Source of the DNA: Laguncularia racemosa
Taxonomy: Eukaryota > Streptophyta > Magnoliopsida > Myrtales > Combretaceae
NCBI GenBank assembly: GCA_037954665.1
Contig: JBBMOL010000021.1
Span: 6,944,001 to 7,008,000 of the forward strand
DNA length: 64,000 nt
Direction of reading: 5' to 3'
In this document: one piece after another, positions 11,022 through 22,922 of the stretch
Layout of the letters: every line of letters begins with the position of its first letter
How positions within the stretch are numbered: position 1 is the first letter of the stretch
The notes under the pieces: model-generated
The model's database searches: none
Told to the model about the DNA's origin: nothing
The model's input: only the letters and a program-made list of their open reading frames with translations
Position numbers and translations under genes: made by a program

Positions 11022-12369
11022 ATGATTTGTGAGCTGGAATCGTTAAAACCTATCAGGTATGGTGTGTCCTACATTAATTTACCTCCTTCTAACACAAGAC
11101 TTCTTCCCTCTATTGTGCAGGCACCAAAGATGGAATTAAAACCCTTACTTGAACATCTAAAGTACATCTTCTTAGGAAAAAATGAGACTCTTGCTATGAT
11201 AGTCTCTAACAAACTAAGTACTTTAGAAGAAAAAAAGTTGATTCGGGTGTTGAGAGAGTATAAAGAAGCCATTAGATGGCCCATAGCTGATATCAAAGGA
11301 CTAAGCCCCTCCACATGCATGCATAAGATATTAATGGATGATAATTGCAAACCTTCAAGAGAAGTTCAGTGCCATTTGAACCCGCCTATGATGGAAGTAG
11401 TTAAGAAAGAGATCTTGAAACTTCTTGATACAGGTATGATCTATCCAATTTCCGATAGCAAATGGGTAAGTCCAATTTAAGTTGTTCCAAAGAAAACAGG
11501 CTTAATTGTGATTGAAAACTCTAATGGTGAGTTAGTTCCTACACGTGTTCAGAATGGATGGAGGGTTTGTGTTGATTATAGGAAGTTAAATGCATCAACT
11601 AGAAAAGATCACTTCCCTCTTCCTTTTCTTGATCAGATGCTTGAACGTTTGGCTGGCCATTCTCACTATTGTTGTCTTGATGGTTATTCAGGTTTTCATC
11701 AAATTCTAGTGGCGCCGGAAGATCAAGAGAAGACTACTTTCACATGTCCATTCGGTACTTTTGCGTATCGAAGGATGCCTTTTGGGCTCTGCAATGCCTC
11801 AGCCACATTCCAAAGGTGTATGGTTAGTATATTTTCAGATTATGTGGAGAATATCATAGAAGTTTTCATGGATGACTTCACTGTCTATGGTAATAACTCT
11901 TTTGATTTATGTTTGACTAACCTTACAAAAGTGCTTCAGAGATGTATAGAAAAGAATCTTGTATTGAACTATGAAAAATGTCACTTTATGGTTGAACGGG
12001 GCCTAATTCTAGGTCATACTGTATCTTCTAGGGGACTTGAAGTCGATAAAGCTAAAATAGAATTGATTAAATCTTTACCTCACCCTATAAGTATATGGCA
12101 AATTCGCTCTTTTCTTGGGAGTGCAGGATTCTATCGACGTTTCATCAAGGATTTTTCCAAGATTACTCAGCCCTATGTAGATTGCTGCAAAAAGAAGTGG
12201 CATTTAAGTTCGATGAGGCCTGCAAGCATGCTTTTGACACATTGAAGGATAAGTTAACTTCTGCTCCAATCATTCAATCACCTGACTGGAACCTTCCTTT
12301 TGAAATTATGTGTGATGCGAGAAATTATGCAGTTGGAGTTGTTCTTGGCCAAAGGGTTGGAAAAACTTC
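11022..12369 (+). pseudogene. pol: Element B reverse transcriptase and start of RNase H
   Basis: The linker and RT start (LPPSNTRLLPSIVQAPKMEL, IADIKGLSPSTCMHKI) run to a TAA at 11478-11480 that replaces a Gln codon in SPIQVVPKK. The rest continues in frame: GWRVCVDYRKLNASTRKDHF, MPFGLCNASATFQRCM, catalytic FMDD at about 11864-11875, and IRSFLGSAGFYRRFIKDFS. A frameshift near 12165-12185 moves into the RNase H frame (DEACKHAFDTLKDKLTSAP, IMCDARNYAVGVVLGQ). Element C cuts the domain at 12369; it resumes at 18119. Confidence 0.85.
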
Positions 12370-13411
12370 TGATGTGCCTAAACACACTTAAAAGCACATC
12401 CAAAAGACTTAAGAATAACTATCTCAAGTCAAGGCAAAATCGGATCCAAAAATGGAAATTTTCAAATGAACCCTAATGATGAAATGATGAAATTCAAACA
12501 ACCAATGATATAATCAGAATACCTCAATGAAAATGCCTTCTAACAACACTCTAATTTCATATAATCCATGCAAATGAAGCCTCAATTTGACAAAAGAAAA
12601 CCGTAACAAAACAATCCCTTTTCTAATAATGAAGAACACGTTATCAAAGAAATCCTCAAAGATGAATTGGATCAATTTGATAATTTCTTCAAATAATCAC
12701 AAGAATTCGTGAATAACAACAAGTATATCTGACCAAGAAATATCTCAATTCAACCCTAGATATAACACACTAGAGAAGAAAAGAAATCACAACAAAATGA
12801 AATTGATATAACTCACAATTTCAAGATGTTGCACTCGCCACAATTTCAACTCTTGGGATTGAAATTGATAAGAGTTTGGAACCAAGGTATGAACCCTAAT
12901 TGTCACATGAAAAGAGGTGTATATTCTGCAAAATGATTAGCCTCTCAAACCCTCTCTTAAGCAAGTATTTATACTTGCTACTCCTAGGGTCAAAAAGTGC
13001 TCAAAATTACAAGTTTGCTACTTTTAAGATGGCTAACCCTAAATGAAAGTTACAAAGAAATAAAAGTGTCCCAAAACCAAAATACAACTAAAATAGTTCA
13101 TAAAATGAAAAATACATAAAAGAAATGCTCTTCATGATGTCGGTCTTCTATAGGATCCATCGGCCCAGCTCATCGCCGGTTTAGGTCGGTCCATGGATAA
13201 CCCACAAGCTGAGTTTAAGTGAGTTTGTCCACTGCCCTGTAAAGCATGATAAGTATTCCTGTTGGAATATAAAATACATGAATAAGATAAAGTGGTTAGT
13301 ATTTAAATAATTCCTGGGTCGATTTGCTCAAAATGGGTCCTCATCGCCAAGATTCGAAATCCTTTAGTTATTGCCCTAATGATAAGTCTTGTCGGATTTT
13401 GATTCCTATCA
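12370..13411 (-). repeat. Element C 3' LTR (left copy)
   Basis: 1042 bp. The palindromic TATA region GCAAGTATTTATACTTGC is at 12961-12978, and the leader hairpin CAATTTCAA...TTGAAATTG at 12841-12867. It is very close to the right copy over most of its length, so C is young relative to its host B. Confidence 0.88.
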
Positions 13412-13987
13412 TCTCCTCGGGCCTAAAAAAGATTTGTCCTCAAATCTGGCAGATCGAATGCAGTAGAGAATCTATTTTCTAAAAGCAATCCATCTCAAGA
13501 AGTATCTCTACAAAATCCCAATATCTGGAATACCATAGTAGGTGATTGTTTTCTCTCCTCCATTTCTAGGATGTATCTCATCTACAACACAAACATGGAC
13601 TCATTATCTACTGATGTCTCCCCTATTTCAACCCATTCCATTGAGTTTGTTTCCTCTTTTTCTGACTCATCTATATGATGCTGATCCTCAGGGTCTTCTA
13701 ATGGTTGGCCCAACTGCTCATTACCCTCTAAAACCTCTGAAGGTGAACATAACTGTCTCTGAACAGTCTGGCTCTTTGGTGGTCTGCTCGTCTGACTATG
13801 ATTATCAGGATCCTCCGAAGGTTGGCACATCGGTGTCTGACAAATTTTATGCTCTAAGGGTTGGCTCGTGTCACTAGAGCCCCCAAGAACCTTTGAAAGT
13901 TGGCATACTTGCGTCTACACAATTTGGTCCTCCCAGTCTAGGTAATCATCTGCGGAACCCCTACCATCAAATGAAGGCATCTGTAGC
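13412..13987 (-). other. Element C interior: Gag remnant and segment of unknown origin
   Basis: On the minus strand the Gag frame resumes after solo LTR D with MPSFDGRGSADDYLDWEDQ, then changes into an acidic, Pro/Gln/Glu-rich frame with a 82-codon ORF (13582-13830: CQPSEDPDNHSQ..., GQPLEDPEDQHH). Three imperfect repeats of a CCAAC-TTC-GAGG phrase are visible. It ends with DLRTNLF followed by a purine-rich stretch next to the LTR, which matches the end of pol in related elements. I do not recognise the acidic segment; it could be captured host sequence or a fast-evolving spacer. Confidence 0.55.
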
Positions 13988-15623
13988 TGATGGGTGTCGA
14001 ATCCAACAAAAATAAAACCTACTCCTAGACAATTATATGATTTGCATATAGTGGTGAGTAGCGTCGAATCCACAGATATTGGTTAAATTTATTTCTATTC
14101 AAAGTATATAACGAGGAAAAGAAAACGAAGGGGGGTTTTGTTTGTGAATCAAATAAAGTTAAAACAGGATAAGAAAATTGGATATTGATAAAAGCCTAGC
14201 CAAAGGAATCAAGATAGTTTAATTCTAGGAATTGATCATCGATGCAAATGTTTTCTATTCTTATTTCTAAATAAACTGGTTATGGTTATTAACAAACTCT
14301 AACAACATATCTCTCCGTATTTCCTCGATAACCAGGAGAAGCTCTTTGATTATTTCTCTTATTGATTAGACAACCCCAGACAAGCGCTTAGGATTTATTC
14401 TACCAATAGCATTAAAAACTAGAGAGACCACCAATTCATGCCAGTAGATTATAAGATAACCTATTTAAACATGATCACACACCTCCATAACATGAATTCG
14501 ATCATCTATTTTATAACCAAACATGTTATTATGTCACTGAGACTAGAACAATCAAACAATTACAGATTTGATGTGCTAGTTGATAATATATTAACTTGCT
14601 AATTGAGTAGAAGAGCTCTACTCATACCAATCAACAAAGATAATAATGACAAAATGATCAGAAGATATATGAATACCCGAAAGCAAAGAATAGAATAAAT
14701 ACAAGTTAATTAGACCTCACAATTCGTGGAGAATTAAACATCTATGACCCTTTGGCTAGAAAAGTAGCTTAGCTACTCATGTTCATCAACAAAACGAAAA
14801 TAAAAAGTAGAAACATCATGAACCCGATTGCCTGCTCTGCCTCCAAGATGATCCAAAGTTCTTCAAGATCCCAAAGATTCAAAAGTTGTCTTCACCCTCT
14901 AGGGTTGGTTCTATTTATATTGTTAGAGGGATGGCATGTGATCTTTTGCTAGCAAGATACGAAAATATCTTTCCTTTTCTAAGTAGATTTCGAGAAGTGA
15001 ATCTTCGTCTGCCTAGCACGCCCTACTACACGGCCGTGGGTCAAGCCGTACCTTCCTCTGTGCATAATTCACGTATCATCTTCCGTGTCCAGTGTGTAGC
15101 ACGGTCTTCACCACGGCTAGATCTTAGGCCTTGCCTTCCTCTGTGCATAATCAACAAGTCTTCTCCTTGGCACGTCTAGCTTCCACCACGGCTTCAAGCA
15201 CGGTTTCTCCCACGGCTTCCACCACGGCCATGCCCTAAGACGTGTCTCTCTCTGTTGAAAGTCCTCATTTCCGCCTTCTTGTCCAGTGTGTAACACGGTT
15301 TGCGCCATGGCCGTGCCTCAAACCGTGCTTCCGATACACGGCCGTGTATTTCAACCGTGTATCTTCCTGTTGATTCAAAACCAAGTACACGGCCGTGTAC
15401 TTCAATTACACGCCCATGTACTTCCCTCCGACGGTGTAAATCCTTGTCTTGATCCAAGTTGTAGATGACTTCTCTAATTTACTTGAATTAGCATCCTTGA
15501 CTCCATTTAACCTGATTTATCGCCATAATAGAATTAAGTACCATTTCCTTATGATTTCTATAAAATCAATAATGAATTAACACAATTTATACTATAAAGA
15601 TTAAGTATAAAATGGCTCTATCA
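13988..15623 (-). mobile_element. Solo LTR D (B family) inside C
   Basis: A single LTR of 1636 bp, minus orientation, with ends matching the B LTR (TGATAGAGCC start, GACACCCATCA end) and a perfect duplication gtagc at 13983-13987 and 15624-15628. It carries an enlarged palindrome array at about 15000-15430 with exact CACGGCCGTG at 15029, 15337 and 15388 plus many CACGG half-sites. It arose from a full element by LTR-LTR recombination. It inserted after C, which inserted after B, so the B family was active over a long period. Confidence 0.9.
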
Positions 15624-15628
15624 GTAGC

Positions 15629-15939
15629 TTCACACACTCTGGTCCTCGAGGTGGTCTAAATTCCCTGTTCGGGTATGGATTAAGCCCAAAATTATCATCT
15701 CTATCTTCCCTAAGAGCATGATAATCTCCCTTTACTCTAGGTGGTGCCATAAGGTTTACCACAGGTGGTGGTGGCAATGTCATCCTATCAATCCTTGTTG
15801 CTAATGTAGCAACAAGTGTGGAAAGGTCCCGAAGTTGTTCATCTAGAGTTCTTCCATTTGTATTTCGACGACTTGGTCTGCTACCCACTTGGCTATTGGC
15901 CTCATTGCCAATGTACCCATTTACACTATCATATGACAT
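15629..15939 (-). pseudogene. gag: Element C Gag N-terminus (GNEANS family)
   Basis: On the minus strand ATG is at 15937-15939: MSYDSVNGYIGNEANSQVG, followed by a TLDEQLRDLSTLVATLATRI segment that could form a coiled coil, then a Pro-rich stretch and DYHALREDRDDNF. The same N-terminus begins Gag of elements F and G (MSNDS.NGGIGNEANS). The frame reaches FRPPRGPECVKL, where solo LTR D interrupts, and continues at 13987. Only about 120 residues of Gag remain; capsid core and zinc knuckle are absent. Confidence 0.7.
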
Positions 15940-15942
15940 GTT

Positions 15943-17060
15943 TGTGGATGCGATTTATCTAAAGTACAAATGTAATCTCAAATAATTTGTAGCACACTCC
16001 CTTCACTTCACCATGTCACATTAACAAGTTTGGATAACAACACACACACTCGTACACCCACGGTGCAACAAGTCACCAATGCAATAAATACTTTTTATCT
16101 CTTCAAGTATATTAGAATAAGTGAAGCACAAATAAATACTTCTAAGTAGTTAAGAAATTAAATTGAACTCACAAGTGTTGAAGTAATAAGTTCAATTACT
16201 TTCACACTTTAATGTTTGTTTTTGAATTCAAATTCTACTACTTCAATTTTCCTTTATTGTCACGGTTTCACACCTACAATTGATCTTGATGTGCAGCACC
16301 TTTAATCCACATAAATCCACAAATTTACACCACCACACACACCTTCAATCACAGTGCACTCACTCTACCAATAACTCCACAGCAACAACACAAACAACAA
16401 CAACAATTAAGATGTATCACTTCCACGGCAACAACAAGGTGAATATTGATTACAAGTAGTCTTCAACTTCCATGGCAAATAATGAAGACAAAAGATTAAA
16501 AAGTAGCTTTCCCAAAATGAATTCCGAATCCCACTATAGGCAGCAACTTTCAATTTGAAATTCAAATAACTTCACTTATTGCAAGCCTTCCTCAATTGGT
16601 AACAATGAATTCAAATTCAAATAGCAATCATTAACTCCCACAACTTAATTGCATATGATTTGAGTTCAAATAATTCCTTATTAACCAAACTTAATGTAAT
16701 CTGCAAATTTTACTTCACAAATTCAGAATTACACAATGGAATTCAAACAACAAACTTCACAACTCCTCACGCCACAAGCTACTTCACGGCAACAATTGGT
16801 AAGTTTCACAATTTCAAAAAACAATTTGCTAAAGTAACTTCACTTTGTACTTCTGCTCTTCCACGTGAATTAGTGTCCACAAAGTGATATAATATCCTTC
16901 CCAAATCAACTCCAACAACCAGCAAATCAATTCCCAATCCAAAACAATTTCGCAATATCAAACAACAACAACAACACAATTTCGGTTTTCACTTGATCAA
17001 CCCTATTTGATGATCACTTCCATGAAATTGAATACAACCAATTCCCTTCTCTCAACAAGA
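15943..17060 (-). other. Element C 5' leader
   Basis: About 1.1 kb between PBS and Gag start, read on the minus strand. It is non-coding, with a GT-rich stretch near the Gag start (CA-rich on the plus strand at 16020-16080 and 16320-16400). Leaders of F and G have the same character. Confidence 0.6.
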
Positions 17061-17073
17061 GCTCTGATACCAA
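17061..17073 (-). promoter_or_regulatory. Primer-binding site of C (tRNA-iMet)
   Basis: TTGGTATCAGAGC on the minus strand, separated from the LTR end by five bases. It matches the complement of initiator tRNA-Met and shows that C reads right to left. Confidence 0.85.
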
Positions 17074-17078
17074 AAAGA

Positions 17079-18113
17079 TGATGTGCCTAAACACACTTAA
17101 AAGCACATTCAAAAGACTTAAGAATAACTATCTCAAGTCAAGGCAAAATCGGATCCAAAAATGGCACTTTTCAAATGAACCCTAATGATGAAATTCAAAC
17201 AACCAATGATATAATCAGAATACCTCAATGAAAATGCCTTCTAACAACACTCTAATTTCATATAATCCACGCAAATGAAGCCTCAATTTGACAAAAGAAA
17301 ACCGTAACAAAACAATCCCTTTTCTAATAATGAAGAACACGTTATCAAAGAAATTCTCAAAGATGAATTGGATCAATTTGATAATTCCTTCAAATAATCA
17401 CAAGAATTCGTGAATAACAACAAGTATATCTAACCAAGAAATATCTCAATTCAACCCTAGATATAACACACTAGAGAAGAAAAGAAATCACAACAAAATG
17501 AAATTGATATAACTCACAATTTCAAGATGTTGCACTCGCCGCAATTTCAACTCTTAGGACTGAAATTGATAAGAGTTTGGAACCAAGGTATGAACCCTAA
17601 TTCTCACATGAAAAGAGGTGTATATTCTGCAAAATGATTAGCCTCTCAAACCCTCTCTTAAGCAAGTATTTATACTTGCTACTCTTATGGTTAAAAAGTG
17701 CTCAAAATTACAAGTTTGCCACTTTTAAGGTGGCTAACCCTAAATGAAAGTTACAAAGAAATAAAAGTGTCCCAAAACCAAAATACAACTAAAATAGTTC
17801 ATAAAATAAAAAATACATAAAAGAAATGCTCTTCGTGATGTCGGTCTTCTATAGGATCCATCGGCCCAGCACATCGCCGGTTCAGGTCAGTCCATGGATA
17901 ACCCACAAGCTGAGTTTAAGTGAGTTTGTCCATTGCCCTGTAAAACATGATAAGTATTCCTGTTGGAATATAAAATACATGAATAAGATAAAAGAGGTTA
18001 GTATATAAATAATTCCGGAGTCGATTTGCTCAAAATGGGTCTTCATCGCCAAGATTCGAAATCCTTTAGTTATTGCCCTAATGATAAGTCTTGTCGGATT
18101 TTGATTCCTATCA
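17079..18113 (-). repeat. Element C 5' LTR (right copy)
   Basis: 1035 bp. The palindromic TATA region GCAAGTATTTATACTTGC is at 17662-17679. The leader hairpin lies at 17542-17568, with one arm slightly decayed (CAATTTCA / TGAAATTG kept). Confidence 0.88.
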
Positions 18114-18118
18114 ACTTG

Positions 18119-18400
18119 TCATGTCATTTACTACGCTTCCAGAACATTGGATAGTGCTCAATGCAACTATTCCACAACGGAAAAAGAACTTTTGGCTGTT
18201 GTTTTTGCTTTAGAAAAATTCAGATCATATTTACTTGGTACTTAGGTAATTATTTACTCTGATCATGTAGCTCTCAAGTACCTGCTCGCGAAGAAGGAGG
18301 TGAAACCAAGACTTATTCGATGGATACTCTTATTACAAGAGTTTGATATGGAAATACGCGATAAGAAAGGCTCTGAAAACTTAGTTGCCGACCACCTCTG
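18119..18400 (+). pseudogene. pol: Element B RNase H, second part
   Basis: Resumes the RNase H domain after C: VIYYASRTLDSAQCNYSTTE, KELLAVVFALEKFRSYLLGT, then a stop at about 18244 and IIYSDHVALKYLLAKKEVKP. Catalytic-type residues are visible (E in TEKELLAV, D in YSDH), and VADHLCRI marks the domain end. RNase H would degrade the RNA strand after first-strand synthesis. Confidence 0.8.
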
Positions 18401-19784
18401 TAGAATACTCATCGGTGAAGAGTCAACACCTCTACAAGATGATTTTCCAGATGAGCATCTCTTTTCTATTCAAAAGACAATTCCTTGGTATGCTGATATT
18501 GTCAACTATTTGGTTACTAAGACACTACCAAGTGATTTGTCTAGGGCTCAAAAGGATAAAATTAAAAGTGATGCTAAGTACTATATATGGGATGATCCGT
18601 ATTTGTGGAAACATTGTGTTGATTAAATCATTAGAAGGTGTATTTCTCAAGACCATATTCCTTCTATCTTGCAATTTTGTCACTCATATGCATGTGGTGG
18701 ACACTTTGGCCCTAAGAGGACAGCTCAAAAAGTGTTAAGGTGTGGGTTGTTTTGGCCTACCTTGTTTCGTGATTCTTATATGTTTTGTAAGTCTTGTGAA
18801 CGATGTCAGAAAGTTGGCAACTTAGGACATAGGGACCAAATGCCACTTACCCCTATTCTTGCTTGTGAAATATTTGATATATGGGGTATTGATTTTATGG
18901 GTCCTTTTCCTCTTTCTTTCGGTAATGTTTACATCCTTCTTGCTGTGGATTATGTCTCAAAGTGGGTGGAAGCCAAAGCAACCCGAACTAACGATGCCAA
19001 AGTTGTTGTGGATTTTGTCAAATCTCATATTTTTGCTAGGTTCGGGACACCAAAGGCTCTTATCAGTGATCTTGGCACACACTTTTATAATAGAGTAGTG
19101 GAAACTCTGCTTAAAAAGTATAATGTCACTCATCGCACTTCCACCGCATACCACCCTCAAACAAATGGATTGGCAGAGGCATCAAATCGAGAAATCAAGT
19201 CTATTTTGGAAAAAAACTGTCAATCCAAGCAGGAAGGATTGGAGCATAAGACTTGAAGATACATTGTGGGCCTACCGGACAACTTACAAGACCCCTATAG
19301 GTATGTCTCCTTACCGTTTGATATTTGGCAAATCGTGTCACCTCCCTATGGAGTTGGAACATAGGGCGTACTGGGCTGTAAAACAATGTAACATGCAAAT
19401 GGATGAGGCTGGTGAGCATAGAAAACTTCAATTACAAGAACTTGAAGAAATTCAAAGAGAAGCTTATCAGAATACTAAAATCTACAAGGAAAAACAAAGG
19501 ATTTTCATGATCAAATGATTTCTCGAAAGAATTTTTCTGTAGGTCAAAAAGTATTACTTTATCACTCTCGATTGAAGTTGTTTTCTGGAAAACTACGCTC
19601 ACGGTGGGTTGGTCCTTTTGTTATCACTAACATATTTTCACATGGTGCAGTTGAGATCGCAAGTCTTGAAACTGGTAAGACTTTCAAAGTCAATGGTCAT
19701 CGCTTGAAACCTTTTTATGAAGGATTTCAAGTGTGTAATATTGAAGAAACCAATTTAACTTACCCCGAGTACTGCGATTAATTA
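18401..19784 (+). pseudogene. pol: Element B integrase (Athila type)
   Basis: The N-terminal zinc-binding region is FCHSYACGGHFGPKRT ... CKSCERCQK. The catalytic core has the D of WGIDFMGPFP, the D of ALISDLGTHF and the E of NGLAEASNRE, so the DDE triad is visible. A stop at 18624-18626 precedes it, and a frameshift near 19210 moves into WSIRLEDTLWAYRTTYKTPI and RLIFGKSCHLPMELEHRAYW. A second frameshift near 19515 leads to the C-terminal domain (VLLYHSRLKLFSGKLRSRW, VNGHRLKPFYEGF), ending at TAA 19779-19781. Integrase would have joined cDNA to nuclear DNA. Confidence 0.85.
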
Positions 19785-21285
19785 CCAGGAACGTCTAGCC
19801 AAAGACGTTAAATAAAGACGCTTCATAGGAGGCAACCTAGACTAAAAATATATATATATATATTTCAATTTATTTTATTTTAGTTTTGTTTTGATTTTTT
19901 TCTTTTGATTAGGTGCAGAAAGGGTACATATCATCAGATGACACTCTCTCGTGCTTAAGGGGAGAACTCCAATCACTTTACACTTTATACGAGGGAAGTA
20001 CCAGTATTCCTTTTCTCTTACTCTCTAATGTTCCTTATGTTTTTAATTCCTCTTTAATTGTGTTGAATCAGGAACAGTGCGGACACTATTCAAACTAAGT
20101 GTGGGGGAGAGGATAATAAAATATAGAGGATAGAGAATTGAGTATGACTAGCTAACATCTAAAATCATATTATACTCATACTTTGAATATTTGTCCTTAA
20201 GCATTATATGGCAAAATTTTAAGCTAAATTTTTCAAAATTTTCATGAAATCTGGAGATTGTACTAAATGTTGTAATAGGTATCTACAAAATGTGAAATTG
20301 ACTTGTTCAAGTGCTTTACTCACCTACTGCTGTTATTAGAATACTTGGTTAAAATTAAGTAGTGAAATCTTTAAGAAACAAATTTACCTTATATTTAGCT
20401 TTAGAATTGGAAGTCTAAGAGTAGGTCGAGTTCTTAAGTGAAAAATAAACAAGTTTACTTCTAGGTTAAATTAGTTACTATATACTCTTTGAGGTTGTTT
20501 TTGAAACAATGATAACACTTAGTAGAAGAAGTAGAAGAAACTTTCTCCTTAGTGATCCTTTATAAAAAAAAAAAAAGTCTTAATATTATGATAGCTACAA
20601 AAAAAAAGGGGAAAAGAATCAAGCATAGCCATTACTCCAATGATTCAAGTAATTGAGTTAAGAGTATTCGAACTTGAATGTTAGAGTGAGGAAGAGTCCA
20701 TAGGGGTATCTTAAAACCCAATCACTTGAGTGACAAGCTTGACATGCTGCCAATTCAATGAACCCACTATAACGATAAGGGCGAAAAAGGCGAAAGTTAA
20801 TGAAAAAGAAGTGGGCAAAAACCGGTCAAAATAGATGCTTGATTAAATCAAAAGAATATGAATGTAAAGATCATTGAATGAAATAAGACTTATAATAAAA
20901 AGGGAGAAAGTCTAGGGAAAGAGTAGATACCATATGCTTTTACTTTGTGTTGCAAAGATTATATACTTGCTAATATCCAATGAAGTTTAATTGGGTGTTT
21001 TTCCTTATTGGATTAAGTATTTACTTTTGGAATAAAAGTTCTTTTGCTAAACATGAGGATTAAAGTTTGTTTTGTTTAGATTAGCTATTAAATTTTGACT
21101 ATGGTAATTTAATCGCAGGAAACCAGTTTGGTTGGAGCAGTAGACATTAAAATTACAAGTCATGAATTATAAAAGAATAGATGCTTGAAATGATGAAAAA
21201 AAATTTCGTATAATCTATGACGGATTTCTTAATTGATTTGATTCAATTGCTTGAGGACAAGCAAGAGTTTAAGTGTGGGGGAATT
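19785..21285 (+). other. Element B 3' non-coding region and polypurine tract
   Basis: About 1.5 kb without a credible ORF. It starts with a typical post-integrase phrase (GACGTTAAATAAAGACGCTT...GGAGGCAACC). Two purine-rich signals are seen: GTGTGGGGGAGAGG at about 20100-20113 and GTGTGGGGGAATT just before the 3' LTR (about 21273-21285). The second is the plus-strand primer; the first could be a second (central-type) tract. No env-like product, signal peptide or membrane segment was found. Confidence 0.65.
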
Positions 21286-22917
21286 TGATAGAGCCATTTT
21301 ATACTTAATCTTTATAGTATGAATTGTGTTAATTTATTATTGATTTTATAGAAATCATAAGGAAATGGTACTTAATTTTATTATGGTGATAAATCAGGTT
21401 TAATGGAGTCAAGAGTGCTAATTCAAGTGATTTAGAGAAGTCATTTGCAATTTGGATCAAAGTCAAGGATTTACATCACCGGTGTATAAGAGAAGAATAC
21501 ACGAACAAAATAGCTTTTTGGGAGAAACAAGGGAACTACACGGGCGTGTATTTCCAGATTCACGGCCGTGTGTTTGGTTTGAAAAAAAAAAAAAGAAGTT
21601 TATACGGTTTAAGTACACGGCCGTGTGTTTGGTTTGAAAAAAAAAACAGAAGTTTACATGGTTTAAATACACGGGCGTGTATAACCGTGGGTTGAGACCG
21701 TGTATATGGAAAAGTTCGACCGTTTCAAGAGATTTTTCGGTTTTCATATATATATCTCTTCGTTTTCCAGAAGGAGGGAGGCAGGAGGGAAGAAACCGAA
21801 TAAGAAAAGCAGGAGACACTTGAAAACAAACACTTTTCATCTTTTTCATTTTTTTGATTTTGTTTAGTTATGAACATGTGTGGCTAAACAATCTTCTAGC
21901 CAAAGAACCATCAATAGTTTAGTTCTTTATGAATTGTGAGATCTAATTGATTTGTCTTTATTCTATTCTTTATTTTTGAGTATTTATATATTTGTTGAAT
22001 GTTTTGTTATTATTATCTTGTTTGATTGGTATGCTCATAATTACTAATTGACTTCATTATATGATATACGTTCGGCAAAGAAAGAAGCTAAGCTTTTTGG
22101 GAACAAAAGGAAGAGGTTTCGCATCACAGATAGTATCCGGGAATAAAAGCTATGTCCACTTCATCTCCTATGTTTAAAAAAAAGGAAGTGAATTAATAAG
22201 TAAGGCAAGGTTTATAGAACTTCCCCACCCCTTCCTACCCATCTCTGGCATGTCGAGGGACTAAGCAAAGACTCTGGCTCGACCTTGCTACCCCAATGGT
22301 TCCTATGATCAGTCTCAGTTAATATATTGTCAATTAGAATGCCAAATCCGTAATTGTTTGATAGTTCTAATCTCTATGTCATAATAACATGTTTGATTAT
22401 AGAATAAATAATCAAATTCATGTTATGGAGATATATAATCTTGTTTAAATAGATTATCTTATAATCTACTGGCATGAATTGGTGGTCTCTCTTGTTTTTA
22501 ATGCTATTGATAGATTAAATCCTAAGAGCTTGTTTAGGGTTGTTTAATCAATAAGAGAAGTAATCAAAGAGCTTGTTTTGATTATCAAGAAAGTAAGGAG
22601 AGATAGGTTATTAGATCTTGTTAATAACCATAACCAGTTTATCTGAGATAAAGAATAGAAAATATTTGCATCAATGATCATTTCTATGATTTAAACTATA
22701 ATGATACCTTTGGTTAGGCTTTCATCATTATTAAATTTTATTATCTGATTTCAGTTTTATTTGAATTTACAAACAAAACCCCCATTCTTCTTTTTCTCTC
22801 TATTTTCTTTTAATAGAAATAAATTTAACCAATCCCTGTAGATACGACCATATTCACTACTGTATACAAAAATTGTTTAGGAGTAGGTTTTAATTTTGTT
22901 GGATTCGACACCTATCA
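21286..22917 (+). repeat. Element B 3' LTR with internal foreign segment
   Basis: 1632 bp, TGATAG...CTATCA. Exact palindromes CACGGCCGTG lie at 21561-21570 and 21616-21625. It matches the 5' LTR except between about 22033 and 22317, where some 28 bases are replaced by about 285 unrelated bases. Solo LTR D has the 5' LTR version, so the replacement happened in this copy. Confidence 0.88.
22033..22317. other. Filler DNA inside B 3' LTR
   Basis: About 285 bases of higher GC content than the LTR around them, with no TG..CA ends or target duplication. The segment replaces about 28 bases of LTR, the pattern of filler added during double-strand break repair. An organellar origin is possible from its style (CCCCACCCCTTCCTACC, GGAAGAGGTTTCGCATC) but is unproven. 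Confidence 0.5.
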
Positions 22918-22922
22918 TCTAC

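Larger units (their letters stand above)
12370..18113 (-). mobile_element. Element C: non-autonomous gypsy-like element inside B
   Basis: Two near-identical LTRs (12370-13411 and 17079-18113) in direct orientation; read on the minus strand they begin TGATAGG and end GGCACATCA. Flanks are acttc and acttg, a 5-bp duplication with one change. The minus-strand PBS lies beside the right LTR, so the element reads right to left. The interior holds a leader, the first part of Gag, a segment of unknown origin and the DLRTNLF remnant of a pol C-terminus, but no protease, RT, RNase H or integrase. Solo LTR D splits the Gag. C must have moved using proteins made elsewhere. Confidence 0.88.
7235..22917 (+). 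mobile_element. Element B: Athila-like Ty3/gypsy retrotransposon inside A
   Basis: LTRs at 7235-8614 and 21286-22917, flanked by the duplication tctac (7230-7234 and 22918-22922). The 3' LTR has intact ends TGATAG...CTATCA; the first bases of the 5' LTR have decayed to TAATAT. The PBS matches tRNA-Asp. Gag, protease (DLGAS), RT (FMDD), RNase H and integrase are Athila-type by resemblance. About 1.5 kb of non-coding DNA separates integrase from the 3' LTR, where some Athila elements carry an env-like ORF; none is seen. Element C interrupts RNase H. Single-base lesions break the frame in several places. Confidence 0.9.

Noticed and set aside
15029..15397. CRISPR-like array of short palindromes
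   Set aside because: Spacers are not unique-length, units are irregular, the DNA is plant nuclear, and the repeats belong to an LTR promoter.
17826..18008. 60-codon ORF repeated at 28080-28262 and partly at 13130
   Set aside because: It is C-family LTR sequence read in the wrong sense; conserved only because the LTRs are copies.
19913..20098. 61-codon ORF downstream of B integrase as an env-like gene
   Set aside because: Too short, with no signal peptide, membrane segment or relation to Athila env-like ORFs that I can see.
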